DNA of 64,000 nt from Parapristionchus giblindavisi (taxonomy: Eukaryota > Nematoda > Chromadorea > Rhabditida > Diplogasteridae). The stretch covers positions 124,001 through 188,000 of the forward strand of contig CALSFV010000355.1 of NCBI GenBank assembly GCA_943737045.1, written 5' to 3'. The notes below the pieces were generated by a model. The model did not search any database. It was not told the DNA's origin and saw only the letters and a program-made list of their open reading frames with translations. This document shows positions 1-12,779 of this stretch, piece by piece. Both the position numbers and the translations under genes were made by a program. How positions within the stretch are numbered: the stretch's first letter is position 1; each line of letters starts with the position of its first letter.

Positions 1-521
1 GTGTGTTCATTTTTTGATTAGTATCGAGATTTTCGAATTACAATTATTAATAACAATAATACGATGATCATTTTGTAACGGTACTGGGCTAATAATACAA
101 GTATTAAACGGGAAGTTGAAGAAATAAGGCAATCTTTTGCTTATATTATCATATAATTTGGAATGTGTGCCTCATGTGAGAGGGTAAGTTTATGGACGCA
201 CAATATACACCTATATTAGGATACATGGAAGTAAGGGTACAAACTACAAACTACGTGTGGAGAAAACAGTTAATATAGTATCGTATTAATCAATAGCATC
301 TAGATAATCCATTTTTAAAACACAAAAAAATCAATTCACAATCGATAATTTTCAAAAAAAATCAATGCCTACAATTTCAAATCCTCGAAATTGTCAATAT
401 TACTATGTTAAAATGTCATACAATATCAACACACATATGTTACAGAATAGTTCTAATCAAATAGGAAATAGTGGACAGTATGGTGGAGTGGATCAATGGC
501 CAGCCGATGGCCAAGTCATCG

Positions 522-671
522 TTCAATGGCTGGCCACTCTCTATCGTTCAATGGCTGGCCACTCTCTATCGTTCAATGGCTGGCCACTCTCTATCGTTCA
601 ATGGCTGGCCACTCTCTATCGTTCAATGGCTGGCCACTCTTTATCGTTCAATGGCTGGCCACTCTCTATCG
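522..671. repeat. 25-bp minisatellite, 6 units, 3' end of copy 1
   Basis: Six head-to-tail 25-bp units, each beginning TTCAATGGCTGGCC on the plus strand. On the gene strand the stop codon of the carboxypeptidase (666-668) lies in the first unit, so the remaining units are 3' UTR. Copy 2 has 5 units and copy 4 has 14 at the same place. Confidence 0.95.
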
Positions 672-1270
672 ATCACTGCCACCATTTCGTCGATCTCGCT
701 GGGATCGTGCAAGAGCGAGTGCCGCCTGTACCAGGTTACGACCAATCTCCTTCAGTTCACTGATACCAATCTGTAAAGGACAATGATCACTTCGTAGTCC
801 TTCAGATACCGTAATCCCACCCTTTTACCCTTTAGCCTTTACCGTAACCCCACCCCAGAATACTCTTCAAATCTTTATAAATTTGTCACTCATAGTCCTT
901 CTCTACAAGTTATTGACCGTGTTCAAGAGATCCGTCACTCAAGTCAACGGAATATTCATCGTGCTATACTAAATTACACCTACCACAATCATGTTTTAAA
1001 CACATGCTATCTACTTAGCATCGACAGCGTTCACAATACACATCTATCTACCCTGTCATACCATATTCCCCGTCCACACCTGATATCCCTTATAGGGTCC
1101 GGACTCGTATCCGGCGTACGTGCACTCCATCGTGTAGGCGCGGGGCAGGGACAGTTGGCGCCAGAGTGCCACACGCGCCGAACCCTCCTTCGATCGTTGA
1201 ATCGACCAACGACAATTCCTGAAAACGGACAAGAGATTATACGCAAGCCAACGCCCTCTTTAAAGGCGCC

Positions 1271-1367
1271 CCAAGCTAATTTTACTCTCCGCATTGGTAA
1301 TACTCTCTCGTAGGCAGAGAAAGCGAGAGAGTGTGGCCAGAGCGGAAAGTTTCGAATTAGCTTGGGG
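1271..1367. mobile_element. Palindromic MITE, family M1
   Basis: About 97 bp with imperfect inverted ends (CAAGCTAATTTTACTCTCCG at the left, its near complement at the right) and a core rich in GAGAGAG/CTCTCGT. It lies in a copy 1 intron and is absent from the matching intron of copy 2. Related copies lie at 42,465-42,545, 50,865-50,968, 51,490-51,590, 53,225-53,305 and 60,083-60,165. The target duplication is not clear. Confidence 0.75.
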
Positions 1368-1464
1368 TTATGCCTCTAACCACCTCACCCCTCTGTGGTT
1401 CGCATTTTTATGATGGAAATCTTTACAATAAGTAGTTAAACTATTGGCCCAACAACGATAATTT

Positions 1465-1740
1465 AGTACGTCAAAGATCAAAGATCAAATCATACTTGGC
1501 TGAGAACGACGGCGCCATAGTCTCCAACAATTCAGCCATGTCAATGAAATCGAGATTAGGCGAGTGCAACACATCGGGAGGATGCCAGGACTGAAAAGTT
1601 ATTAATCTTTGATCATTTACAAAGTTGATCTTTGATCTTTAGGAAAGCTAATTTTTGATATTTTACAAAGTTGAACTTTGATCTTTTTAGAAAGTTGATC
1701 TTTGATCATTTACAAAGTTGATCTTTGATCTCCAACCTGA
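1465..1740. repeat. TTTGATC-motif array in intron
   Basis: Repeated runs of the 7-bp motif TTTGATC or its complement GATCAAA, interrupted by fragments such as ACAAAGTTG. The array flanks the 1,496-1,590 exon of copy 1. The same motif lies in the matching introns of the other copies and elsewhere in the window. Confidence 0.8.
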
Positions 1741-2495
1741 TCAGGATTGTTTCCATACAAGAAACAGTTTGACCTTCGCGAATGTCCATGTAGATCAACG
1801 AACAGAAGCGGTAGACGATATTCGGACTGTAATCGATAATTCATCTATACGGTATTTGATATAAGCCAATGAATAATTAAGGCTACGTTTTTGAAATCCT
1901 ACATAGTCAGACGGGCAACTATTATATAATAAGTTCCCCTTCACTTTCATGTTTGTAGACGGGGGAAATGTAGACGCGCCAATATTATCAGGGAGACCTA
2001 GATAAGTTTTCCGAATTTTCTGGAAAAAAACAACGATTTTTCGAAAATTCTATTACAACGTAATTCGACCATGATTTCAACTGTCAACATAACGAATAAT
2101 AGGTCTACTGAGAAAGGCTTTCTTATGTTCCAAAAGCCCCTACCGCTGCTTGCACGATCGCTTTAGCGTGATAGATCTCCGGATGTAGATGGGCAGAGGG
2201 CGAATCCCAGATGCGATTCAGATCATGACCTGAAGATATTGATTGATTGGATTGATCGATTAATCGATACGACGAAATCGATATGTAGTCACTGGATTCA
2301 GTTATTCAATTATCAAATGCACAAGGCTGTATATCATAGCGTACGCTAGTAATTAATGATCCAAATCGATAAATCTGGGATACCGTAACCTACCAGCCAG
2401 ACTGCATCTGTGATTTCCCGACAGGACTCCGTCGGGATTGAGCATCGGAATGCATTTGAAGACGATGAGTGATCGAGCCTCACGAGCAATGGCGT

Positions 2496-3524
2496 CTCCG
2501 CATTTTTAGGGGGGCCAATAATTTGGTCAAAGTGGGGCCAATAATTTGCTCGAAGTTGAGTCTCGTATTTGGCTACCAGACAAGCCCCACTTGAAAAGTT
2601 GAGCCATTAATTTGGTCAAAATAATGGCCCCACTAAACTTTTCGCTAAACTTTGGTCCAAATTAATGGCTCAACTTTTCAAGTGGGGCCAATAATTTGGT
2701 CAAAATAATGCCCCCACTAAACTTTTCGCTAAACTTTAGTCCAAATTAATGGCTCAACTTTTCAAGTGGGGCCAATAATTTGGCCAATAAATTGGCTCGA
2801 CCACTAAAAGTTTAGTCCTTTATTTGCTTACTTTTATTCCAGTTCCATTTATGTTTATTACACATTTAAATGATTTATACATCAATTAACTTCTTTATCC
2901 TCAGAACAAACAATATTTGCATATCAATTACAACATGGCAATGAAAATGAAACGAGAAATAAGAATTAAATTCCCTAGCAATAAGCTTGTTCAGCTTGCT
3001 TTCGAGTGTAGCCGGTTGATTCTTGACATCTTTCACTGATTCTTGTGGAGTGGAGATGCTTGCAGGTGAGGGCTCGCCAGAGCTGAAGAATACGGAGCAC
3101 AGTACCTATAAGGAATATACTGAAGTTTATATCATCATATATTCTTTAAACTGTAACAAAAGGGTGAGATAAGTAAGAGGAGTGGTAGTTCTAATAAACA
3201 GCAGAACAACAAAATCACAAAATACTTTGAACCGTAGAAAACAAACCAAAAATGTAACAAAAATAACATTATTCAGTTGAAAACTTCGAAGAAGGGCATG
3301 GCTTAACACGAAAGGTATTAGCAAACATCGCCGAGCTATTCTACGGCTCTCGGTAAAACGGCTCAACTGACCGTAGTTGAGCCATTATTTTAGCCAAAAG
3401 TTTAGCTCAACTTTGCGACTTAAATAACAGCCCCACTTTGAACCAAATTATTGGCTCAACCACCAAAATAATGGCTCAACTTTTCACTCACGACCAAATT
3501 ATTGGCCCCCCTAAAAATGCGGAG
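2496..3524. mobile_element. 1.03 kb inverted-repeat element inside a copy 1 exon
   Basis: The ends are inverted repeats (CTCCGCATTTTTAGGGGGGC at left, its complement at right). Compared with the intact exon of copy 2 (11,546-11,677), the insertion adds the element plus a 2-bp repeat GT, giving 134 instead of 132 exon bases. The interior holds many repeats of GGGGCCAATAATTTGGTC and AGTTGAGCCATTA in both orientations. No transposase is visible, so it is non-autonomous. The superfamily is unknown to me. Confidence 0.85.
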
Positions 3525-5077
3525 GTCCTCTGATGAGAGGAGGTACTCAAGGAGACCTGACAAATCAATAATCAATAAGTGAGAAATCATTGATTGGAGG
3601 AAAATCGATAATTGATATAATAAAAGTGGCAAATAAATAATACAAAGGAATCAAATCGATATCATCCATCTACCATACCATGCATTATCCAACTCGCATT
3701 ACTCTCGCCAGGATGCACGCGACCCGTGAACACTACCGTCTCCCGATCAGCTACCTGAAATTCAATCAATTAATAATGATTAGTCTACCATTCTACCGTA
3801 ATCTCCCCACTCACCTCATCCCGCGATCCAACGCTGGTTACGGTAATCAGTGTGAGCGGGTTGCCTGCAATCGGAAACTTCATATTAAAAAACCAATTCT
3901 TCAAACGATTAACCGACTTATTCACACGCTAAATATATATGCAAAGATTGAAACCTGCAAGTGACTGCCCTATCGTATCTCGTCTCGCGTAAACAGTCGA
4001 AGGAGTCCGAGCGATCCAGCACTCCAACGATGCCTGTTAGTTCATATTTTAATATATTTTGTTTTTATTTTTTTTAATTATTATCTTCTTTCATTCATAT
4101 CACAAATATTGTTATAAAAACAGATTGATGTTTGATCTTTGATAGATTAATCTTTGATCTTTTTACCTGCAGACTAGAGTAAGTGTACGGAAAGTGGTAG
4201 GCGAGATAGCACACGTCGCCTCGATGTCTCAGTGCAATTGTAAAGCGAAGAGAGAAGAATCTGAAACCGGAAGCTACAGTATAACCAATCAATCAATAAA
4301 GTCACTTCACGATACTACCCCACTCACCGATCTTTCCTATGTCCATCGAGATCGGCGTCAATCACGTATCGATTACGGTAGTAGCAGATTGAGTGGCCTA
4401 CGCGCACCCATCCTGGCCGTCCAGAGGCCGCCTCACCAACAGAAAACGCCACTGGCTGCATGCCTGAGAAGAGAAAATAGTTTAGATTTCAAATCGTTAC
4501 TCGTTGTGAATGCAACAAGGATACAATTCCAACAACAGCATAATATAGATGGAGAAACAAAGAATCAACAAGTTGGCAAATTTAATCATGAAAATAAAAG
4601 TACCTTCCAACAGAGCAGCTTATTCGGAAAACCATTACATAAACAAGTTCAAAAGCCAATATCTCTGACCCAATTTAATCTACAGTAATCTACCATATCC
4701 TATTCAATCAACTCCAAGAATACCGTAACCCACCATGGACAAACATCGACGACGTCTTCATGCAGTTCACAATCTCGAACGTGTACTCCACGTTCGCTTC
4801 GCCATTCGAGATCTACAGTAATCCATTCAATTGATTATTTGAAATTCCCGCTCTCACAATCGGAATTTACGTAAGCAATCGGAACGTTAAAATATCCTAC
4901 CTCAAAGTAAAACCACTGATAGTGCTCTCGCGACTGATTAATATCCGGTTGAAGGATGAGCTCGTAATGGGTACGGTCGGTCTAGAATACGTTGATTATT
5001 GATTGTATGCTTTGAAAATATCGTAACTATTTAGGGTTACACAAGATACTGTAAGACACTGTAGCGTACTAGCTGTT

Positions 5078-5188
5078 CAGGGATGGGATTTTACGCTTAC
5101 GGATTTTGCGGATTTTTACGGATTTCGAAATCGTAATTTTTCAGTTTTTACGAATCCGAAAAAATTTTTCGCTTTACGCCCATCCCTG
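5078..5188. mobile_element. hAT-like MITE with 8-bp target duplication
   Basis: 111 bp bounded by CAGGGATGGG and CCCATCCCTG, flanked by direct repeats TAGCTGTT (5,070-5,077 and 5,189-5,196). An 8-bp duplication and CAGGG ends are typical of hAT elements. Copy 3 has the same insertion (30,367-30,462). Copy 2 has an empty site near 13,692. Confidence 0.9.
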
Positions 5189-5514
5189 TAGCTGTTATAT
5201 GATACTATATGGAACTGTAATACTCCGTGAGCCAAATTCGACCGTAATCTAACAATACCGTATACCTGAATGGCTGCCCGCAGATTTCCCGATTCGAAAC
5301 GACACTCAAAGAGCAGATGATCGTATCGAGAATCAACACGACCAAGACTGAAAGGAAATAATCGATCAATCAATAAATCATTTTCCTAAATCAATCGATA
5401 ATTCACTAGCTTCGATCAGACTTACATCACTCCCATCTACTGTCCATAGATTTCAATCAAACACTAACTAAAGATTACTGTCACGAGCCCAGAAACCAAC
5501 AGATTACTGTAACC

Positions 5515-5935
5515 AACACACGATCTACCGTATCCACCATACAGAAACCAATCTACCGTACATAACATACCGTAACCAATCTACCGTACACAACATACCG
5601 TAATCAATCTACCGTACCCAACATACCGTAACCAATCTACCGCACACAACATACCGTATTCAATCTACCGTACCCAACATACCGTAACCAATCTACCGCA
5701 CACAACATACCGTAATCAATCGACCGTACCCAACATACCGTAATCAATCTACCGTACCCAAAATACCGTAATCAATCTACCGTATCCACCATACAGTAAC
5801 CAATCTACCGTACATAACATACCGTAACCTATCTACCGTACACAACATACCGTAATCAATCTACCGTACCCAACATACCGTAACCAATCTACCGCACACA
5901 ACATACCGTAACCAATCTACCATACCCAACATACC
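5515..5935. repeat. ~28-bp tandem repeat in copy 1 intron
   Basis: About fifteen imperfect units of roughly 28 bp built on CAATCTACCGTACCCAACAT with ACCGTAA spacers. It fills the intron between the first two preserved exons of copy 1. Copy 3 has about five units in the same intron, copy 2 only a trace near 18,930. Confidence 0.9.
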
Positions 5936-6090
5936 GTTCTCGATCATCATTGGTCAGTCGTTCGTTAGGCCCCGCCCCTCCATCACGTCCCTTCAAGAGA
6001 CTATCGAGATCGTAGACAAATCGTCGTTTGAACGGTTTCTCCGTCGTCGATGACTTCTTGCGACCATTGCCTGCCTTAGCTGCTACTTGT

Positions 6091-6729
6091 CTGAAGATAA
6101 ACGTAAACTTAAAGTTTACTTACGAGAGAGTGTCTGAGAGGACTCACATATGAAAAAAGTTAAAATAGTTGATCTCCTGTTTATAAGCTCGACAAACTGA
6201 TCAGAAATACATATTTGAAAGTTTGAAGCCTGCTCCACACCACGGGCGAGGTTTCCGAACTACAGTATGCTAACTAAATTGAAAAGCTCAAAAATGCCTA
6301 TTATAGAGTTTTACTCTTCATAATTTCCCACAGCGGACAGAATTATCATCAAAACAGCTAATTTCAAGTCGTCTCCAAAGAGTTGGTGTTGCAATTAGGA
6401 AAAGGCTCCCGCAAATTGGAGCAGACTGTAGCTTTGTAGCTGCTCCGTTTTTCTTACCAGAGAGTTTTTATGATATATGATTTACATATTTCGAAACAGA
6501 ATTTCCAGCTCTTTTATATGAGATCAACTTGTTTTTCGTTTCCCGGTCCCTTTAAAGGGAGAGTAACATTGCTCAAAATCCAAATTTAAAATGCTCAACT
6601 TTCAAACAACTAATAATCTCAGCTGAGGAAACACCGTTATCCAGCCGATAAAATTATTTGAAAGGAATGAAAAATGAATGAATGTCAAATCGAATAATTA
6701 TCGATTCTATCATATCATACCTTCCATCT
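6091..6729. other. Intergenic stretch, no gene seen
   Basis: AT-rich sequence 5' of the truncated copy 1. I see no exon matching the upstream carboxypeptidase exons found in copy 2 and no long reading frame. A TTTAAAGGGAGAGTAAC motif near 6,551 resembles one end of the TTAA MITE at 27,373. Confidence 0.5.
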
Positions 6730-7257
6730 AGCCATTTATCTTCCATCAAGCCATTTCTTTGTTTTTAAACCTACATTTGGTCGATTATCTTGTTTTGCAT
6801 TTCATATTCCTGTAACTAGACGTGAAAACCTCCGTTCATCTTTTTCTGTTAGGTGTGCCCGTTTATTGACCAAATTACATTGTGCTACTGGTTCACCCAC
6901 CCTGTTACACAGTACCCCAATCATTAAAGCTAAATTAATTTCTTGCCCTGACCTTATTGCTAAATTAGGAATTACCATCACACCACTTTAGTGCACTTCC
7001 TCATAGTAGACTCGATTCAATCCGATATATATTGAATCAATGCGGACTCCTCCCCCGCCAGGTCTTGCCAACCTACCTTAGATCATGTTGATCTTTGATC
7101 CTATTAAGTCTACATATGAAGACCCGCACTCCCCTCCCACTCCTCCCTCCCCAATTCCTACCACCCACTTTCCCGATTCTCCTATTCACTTATTTATTAT
7201 TCGTTTCAAATGTTGTCACATCTTTATTGGATGTATGATAAATAAATAAATAAATAC
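6730..7257 (+). mobile_element. Non-LTR retrotransposon 3' fragment
   Basis: A short plus-strand frame around 6,800-6,990 (FHIPVTRRENLRSSFSVRCA onward) has the look of the basic C-terminal end of a LINE reverse-transcriptase protein. It is followed by about 250 bp of pyrimidine-rich 3' UTR and a (ATAA)n tail at 7,238-7,257. The tail abuts sequence homologous to the 3' flank of copy 4, which marks the insertion point. The 5' boundary is uncertain. Confidence 0.4.
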
Positions 7258-7696
7258 CATATAATGTTTCATGTCGAGCAAGTCGATGAAATATGGACAA
7301 ATCATTTATAGACATCAAAATATATTCCAGGGTCTTGAGAACAAAAAACGTAAAATGCAAATGTAAGTCTGTGTACCGGTTCATTATTGATTAGTATCGA
7401 GATTTTCGAATTACAATTATTAATAACAATAATACGATGATCATTTTGTAACGGCACTGGGCTAATAATACAAGTATTAAACGGGGAAGGTGATGAAATA
7501 AGGCAATCTTTTGCTTAGATTATCATATAATTTGGAATGTGTGTTTCTTATGTGAGGGTAAGTTTATGGACGCATAATATACACCTATATTGGGATACAT
7601 AGAAGTAAGGGTACAAACTACAAACTACGTGTGGGGAAAACAGTTAATATAGTATAAATAGTATAGTATCAATCAATAGCATCTAGCTAATCCATT

Positions 7697-9188
7697 TTAA
7701 GACACCGGCTCAGTAAGATTCGAGGGTTGAGCCAGTGACCCCGGACATCGACCTCACCGATTTGGCCCAAAATTTTTTTATGGATACCCCCATGGGCCCC
7801 CATCACAAAATGGGTATTCATTTCGGCTGGTTCCTTGAAACACAGATGTGGCGGGTTTTCGAAATTTGAAAACTCGATTTTCACCAGAAAAAAATGGAGC
7901 GACCTAGGACCAATGTTAGTGTCGATTAATTATAAGTATAAATAGACAACAAAAACTGGCTATACGACGGTCCGGAGATCCGATCGCAAACTGATTTTTT
8001 TACCTCCTCAAAACATTCTAAAATTATTTAAAATTTTAAAACAAAAAAGTGCAGTCCATTTTTTGCCTTATCTTATAGAGCAAAAAATTCCGCGTCGAAT
8101 AAGGGAAAAAAATCAAAAATCGAAGGACCCGTCTTTTGAGATAAATGAACCTGAAGATGACCCGAAAATATTTTTGTTTTCAAACCCCCTCATGTTTGTA
8201 CTCATATTGAATAGCTTGTCGAGTAGAACAACTTTCATGTTGAACGTTTTGTCTGAAACTCATGTACAAGAGAAATACATGAGTTTTATTTATTCGCACG
8301 GTTGTTCACACAATTTTGAGTAAAACGAAAGTAAAATATTTTTGTGTACAAAGCGATTACGCCTATATTGTAGAACGCAAAAATCCATACTTACTTTATT
8401 GTTTCACGAAAAAAATTGTAGACCCCCATGCTGAAAAAAAAATGGCCTGGAAATTAGTATTGAAAAAAAAAGTTGTCGAAACCTTGCCATGTTTATACTC
8501 CTTTTAAAGTACTCGTCAAGTACATCATTTTTTATGTTGGTCGTATTCAATGAAAGTCGTTTGTTCTCAAGATACAAGCGATAATAAAGATTTGGATCCA
8601 ATAAATCTTAATTCATGTATTTCTCTTGTACATGAGTTTCAGACAAAACGTTCAACATGAAAGTTGTTCTACTCGACGAGTTCTTCAATATGAGTACAAA
8701 CATGAGGGGGTTTGAAAACAAAAATATTTTCGGGTCATCTTCAGGTTCATTTATCTCAAAAGACGGGTCCTTCGATTTTTGATTTTTTTCCCTTATTCGA
8801 CGCGGAATTTTTTGCTCTATAAGATAAGGCAAAAATTGGACTGCACTTTTTTGTTTTAAAATTTTAATTAATTTTAGAATGTTTTGAGGAGGTAAAAAAA
8901 CCAGTTTGCGATCGGATCTCCGGACCGTCGTATAGCCAGTTTTTGTTGTCTATTTATACTTATAATTAATCGACACTAACATTGGTCCTAGGTCGCTCCA
9001 TTTTTTTCTGGTGAAAATCGAGTTTTCAAATTTCGAAAACCCGCCACATCTGTGTTTCAAGGAACCAGCCCAAATGAATACCCATTTTGTGATGGGGGCC
9101 CATGGGGGTATCCATAAAAAAAATTTGGGCCAAATCGGTGAGGTCGATGTCCGGCACTTCCTGGAATCTTACTGAGCCGATGTCTTAA
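7697..9188. mobile_element. TTAA-flanked palindromic element A (~1.48 kb)
   Basis: Inverted arms of about 580 bp (7,701-8,282 and 8,605-9,184) surround a 320-bp spacer. Both ends abut TTAA. Terminal sequence is GACACCGGCTCAGTAAGATT with its near complement at the right. The matching flank of copy 1 at 310-325 has a single TTAA and no element, an empty site. Reading frames in the arms are mirror copies and not evidence of a protein. It resembles the PALTTAA class I recall from C. elegans repeat libraries. Confidence 0.92.
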
Positions 9189-9389
9189 AAACACAAAAAA
9201 TCAATTCACAATCGATAATTTTCAAAAAATCAATGCCTACAATTTCTCATCATCGAAATTGTCAATATTACTATGTTAAAATGTCATACAATATCGAAAC
9301 AACGATGTTACAGAATAGTTCTAATCAAATACACAATAGTGGACAGTATGGTGGACTGGATCAGTGGCTGGGCGATAGCCAAGTCATCG

Positions 9390-9514
9390 TTCAATGGCTG
9401 GACACTCTCTATCGTTCAATGGCTGGCCACTCTCTATCGTTCAATGGCTGGTCACTCTCTATCGTTCAATGGCTGGCCACTCTCTATCGTTCAATGGCTG
9501 GCCAAACTCTATCG
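9390..9514. repeat. 25-bp minisatellite, 5 units, copy 2
   Basis: Five units of the same 25-bp repeat as at 522-671, with single-base variants. The copy 2 stop codon (9,509-9,511) lies in the last plus-strand unit. Confidence 0.95.
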
Positions 9515-10609
9515 ATCACTGACGCCATTTCGTCGATCTCGCTGGGATCGTACCAGACCGAGTGCCGCCTGTACCAGGTTACGGCCAATCTCCTTCAGTT
9601 CACTGATACCAATCTGTAAAGGAGAAAGATCACTTCATACTCCTTCAAATTCCGGAACCCCACCTTTTACCCTGTCCCGTAAATCGATACCTTTTACCCT
9701 TTCCCGTAACCCGATATCTTTACCCTTTCCCGTAAATCGATACATTTTACCCTTTATCGTAACCACACCCTTTTAACCTTCACCGTAACCTCTTCCATTA
9801 TCCCTTTACCGTAACCCTTTTAACACCCATAAAAGAGATCCGTCACTCTAGTCAACTGCCTATTCATCGTTCAATACTAAATGGCACCTACCACAATCAT
9901 GTATCAAACACATGTTATCTACTTTGCATCGAGAGTATTCACAATGCGAGTAGTGTACAGAGTAGAGTTCTTGGAAAAGTACATGTAAAAGTGAAAAGTA
10001 GTGTTAATTTTGTGATTGTAAAAGTAGTTGGAGAAGTATTTAACCAATATCCGCGTTAATAATTCTTTTGTTGTAAAACTTTGTCACTTATTTACGAAGC
10101 TACCTTTCCAATAACAAAATTACACTACTTTTTACTTCTTTATCTACTTTTCCAAGATTTTAACGCCCCATCAACCATCCCCCCCCCCCGATCATACCAT
10201 ATTCCCCCATCCTCACCTGATATCCCTTATAGGGTCCGGACTCGTATCCGGCGTACGTACACTCCATCGTGTAGGCGCGGGGCAGGGACAGTTGGCGCCA
10301 GAGTGCCACACGCGCCGAACCCTCATTCGATCGTTGAATCGACCAACGACAATTCCTGCAAACGGATGAGAGATATTGTACTTGAAAAAAAATGTACTTG
10401 TCTAATTGCCTTACTACTAGCTGGTAAAACGCAGAAATATTCTATCGATCAACTCCCCTTCTCTGATCTACCTATTATATCGCGTGGACTCTCTCTCTCT
10501 CTCTAAACATAGAAATTCATTGCGGCAGTGTCTGGTTAGCTACCCTACCAAATAAACAAGTGTAATAATACATGAGCCAACGTCCACAATGATTATTTAG
10601 TACGTCAAA

Positions 10610-10880
10610 GATCAAAGATCAGATCATACTTGGCTGAGAACGAGGGCGCCATCGTCTCCAACAATTCAGCCATGTCAATGAAATCGAGATTAGGCGAGTG
10701 CAACACATCGGGAGGATGCCAGGACTGAAAAGTTATTGATCTTTGATCATTTACAAAGTTGAACTTTGATCTTTTAGAAAGTTGATCTTTGATCATTTAC
10801 GAAGTTGATCTTTGTTTTTTTAAAAAAACTAATCTTTGATCTTTCATGTTGTAATCTCTATTTAACAAAAGTAGATCTTT
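10610..10880. repeat. TTTGATC-motif array in copy 2 intron
   Basis: Counterpart of 1,465-1,740: TTTGATC/GATCAAA runs on both sides of the 10,630-10,724 exon. Confidence 0.75.
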
Positions 10881-12424
10881 GATCTCCAACCTGATCAGGA
10901 TTGTTTCCATACAAGAAACAGTTTGACCTTCGCGAATGACCGTGTAGATCAACGAACAGAAGCGGTAGACGATATTCGGACTGTAATCGATAATTCATCA
11001 ACACGGTATTAGATAAAAGTCAATCAATAATTAAGGCTAGGTTGTTGAAATCCCAGAAGGACAACTATAATAAGTGCCCCTGCACTTTCAGGTTCCATTG
11101 CGTTTACTCAAACGAGTACACTATTCAAGTTGTGATCACAGCCGAATTTCGTGTTTTGAAGGAAGATGTTTGAGAAAAAATATAACAACCCGTTCTAACG
11201 TATACTCCTCTTTTTGTGCAAATTCACTTTCTTCTAGAGCAGAAAGTAGGTCTACTGAGAAAGGCTCTCTTACATTCAAAAAGCCCCTACCGCTGCTTGC
11301 ACGATCGCTTTAGCGTGATAAATCTCCGGATGAAGATGGGCAGAGGGCGAATCCCAGATGCGATTCAGATCATGACCTCAAGATATTGATTGATTGGATT
11401 GATCGATTAATCGATACGATGAAATCGATATGTAATCACTGAACTCTCCCCAGTTATTCAATTATCAGAAGCACGAGATTATCAATCAGCTTACGCTAGT
11501 AACTAATGCCCCTAATCGATAAATAGCGGGGATACCGTAACCTACCAGCCAGACTGCATCTGTGATTTCCCGACAGGACTCCGTCGGGATTGAGCATCGG
11601 AATGCATTTGAAGACGATGAGTGATCGAGCCTCACGAGCAATGGCGTCCTCTGATGAGAGAAGATACTCAAGGAGACCTGACAAAATCAATAATCAATAA
11701 GTGAGAAATCAATGATTGGAGAAAAATCAATATTTGGGGAATTCGATACTCGATATAATAAACATGGCAAACAAACACGAAGGAATTTAATCGATATACC
11801 GTACCATGCATTATCCAACTCGCATTACTCTCGCCGGGATGCACGCGACCCGTGAACACTACCGTCTCCCGATCAGCTACCTGGAATTCAATCAATAAAT
11901 ATCGATTAGTGCAGCAGTCTACCGTATTCCCCCCACCACTAACCTCATCCCGCGAGCCAACGCCGGTTACGGTAATCAGCGTGAGCGGGTTACCTGCAAT
12001 CGAAAACTTCATATGGAAAAAACTTTATAAAATTAGTATGGAGTTTGAAGAGCCGCGAAAACGAAGTTAAAAGGGTATGTATATTGCCACCTATTCTTCA
12101 TAAAATTAACCGATTTATTCACATAATGACTATATGTGCAAAGATTGAAACCTGCAAGTGACTGCCCTATCGTATCTCGTCTCGCGTAAACTGTCGAAGG
12201 AGTCCGAGCGATCCAGCACTCCAACGACGCCTGTTATTTCATATTTTAAATTATTATTTTATAATTATTCAATTATTACTTCATTTCTTTCATATCGATC
12301 AACATTCGAGTATTGCTATACAAAAACAGATTGATCTTTGATAGATTAATCTTTGATCTTTTTACCTGCAGACTAGAGTAAGTGTACGGAAAGTGGTATG
12401 CGAGATAGCACACGTCGCCTCGAT

Positions 12425-12779
12425 ACTAATATACTAATACTTTATCTTATCAGCACATTAAATGCAGAATAGGCCAAAACAGGGGGAATCTTCTTATCCA
12501 CAAGAATTTATCCTTTCGTCTCTGAGAGAATTGATCTCCATTCAAGAAAACGGCAGCATATGATACTTGATTAGAATAATCAAATAACCCACGAAAACTT
12601 TACGTTGCTCGTCCAATCGGCCTGCTTGACAAGGTGGAAATACCGCTCCTGACTTTCCAAAGTCTGCTAGGAGGGGACTCAACTGTTCCTTTTCTCTTGA
12701 TGGAATAGGCGAGTGTAGTCGAGAGTGGAGAGAGAACAGTCCAACCGACCGAACCGCAGAGAGAAAAGGCAGAAGAAAG
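12425..12779 (-). mobile_element. SINE-like retroelement inside a copy 2 exon
   Basis: 355 bp flanked by 8-bp direct repeats GCCTCGAT (12,417-12,424 and 12,780-12,787), exactly splitting an exon that is intact in copies 1, 3 and 4. On the minus strand it ends in an AT-rich tail. A related copy at 60,501-60,819 has a 12-bp target duplication. Variable duplication length plus a simple-sequence tail suggests target-primed retrotransposition. No A/B boxes were confirmed, so a LINE 3' end is also possible. Confidence 0.7.

Larger units (their letters stand above)
666..6090 (-). pseudogene. ccpp-1: Cytosolic carboxypeptidase CCP1/CCPP-1-like, copy 1 (disrupted)
   Basis: Zinc carboxypeptidase of the M14D family. 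CCP1/Nna1 relatives remove glutamates from tubulin tails in cilia and neurons. Exons read 5' to 3' on the minus strand: 6090-5935, 5347-5266, 4981-4901, 4812-4734, 4463-4328, 4260-4167, 4033-3955, 3864-3815, 3754-3679, 3556-2394 (interrupted), 2229-2144, 1826-1737, 1590-1496, 1218-1080, 770-666. All have GT-AG borders and compatible phases. Visible family motifs are the zinc ligands in HPGE (exon 3754-3679), LNPDGV and [16 protein letters not shown], the second zinc His in FVDLHGHSRR, and the catalytic Glu in YTMECTYAG. The N-terminal exons seen in copy 2 are absent. A 1,029-bp insertion at 2,496-3,524 splits the LNPDG exon and is flanked by a 2-bp repeat, so the locus is probably non-functional unless that insertion is removed from the transcript. 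It is otherwise the best preserved catalytic domain here. The family call is firm; CCP1 rather than another CCP is from remembered similarity. Confidence 0.85.

Noticed and set aside
8063..8832. Mirrored 74-86 codon frames in element A
   Set aside because: Same reason: they are the two arms of one palindrome.
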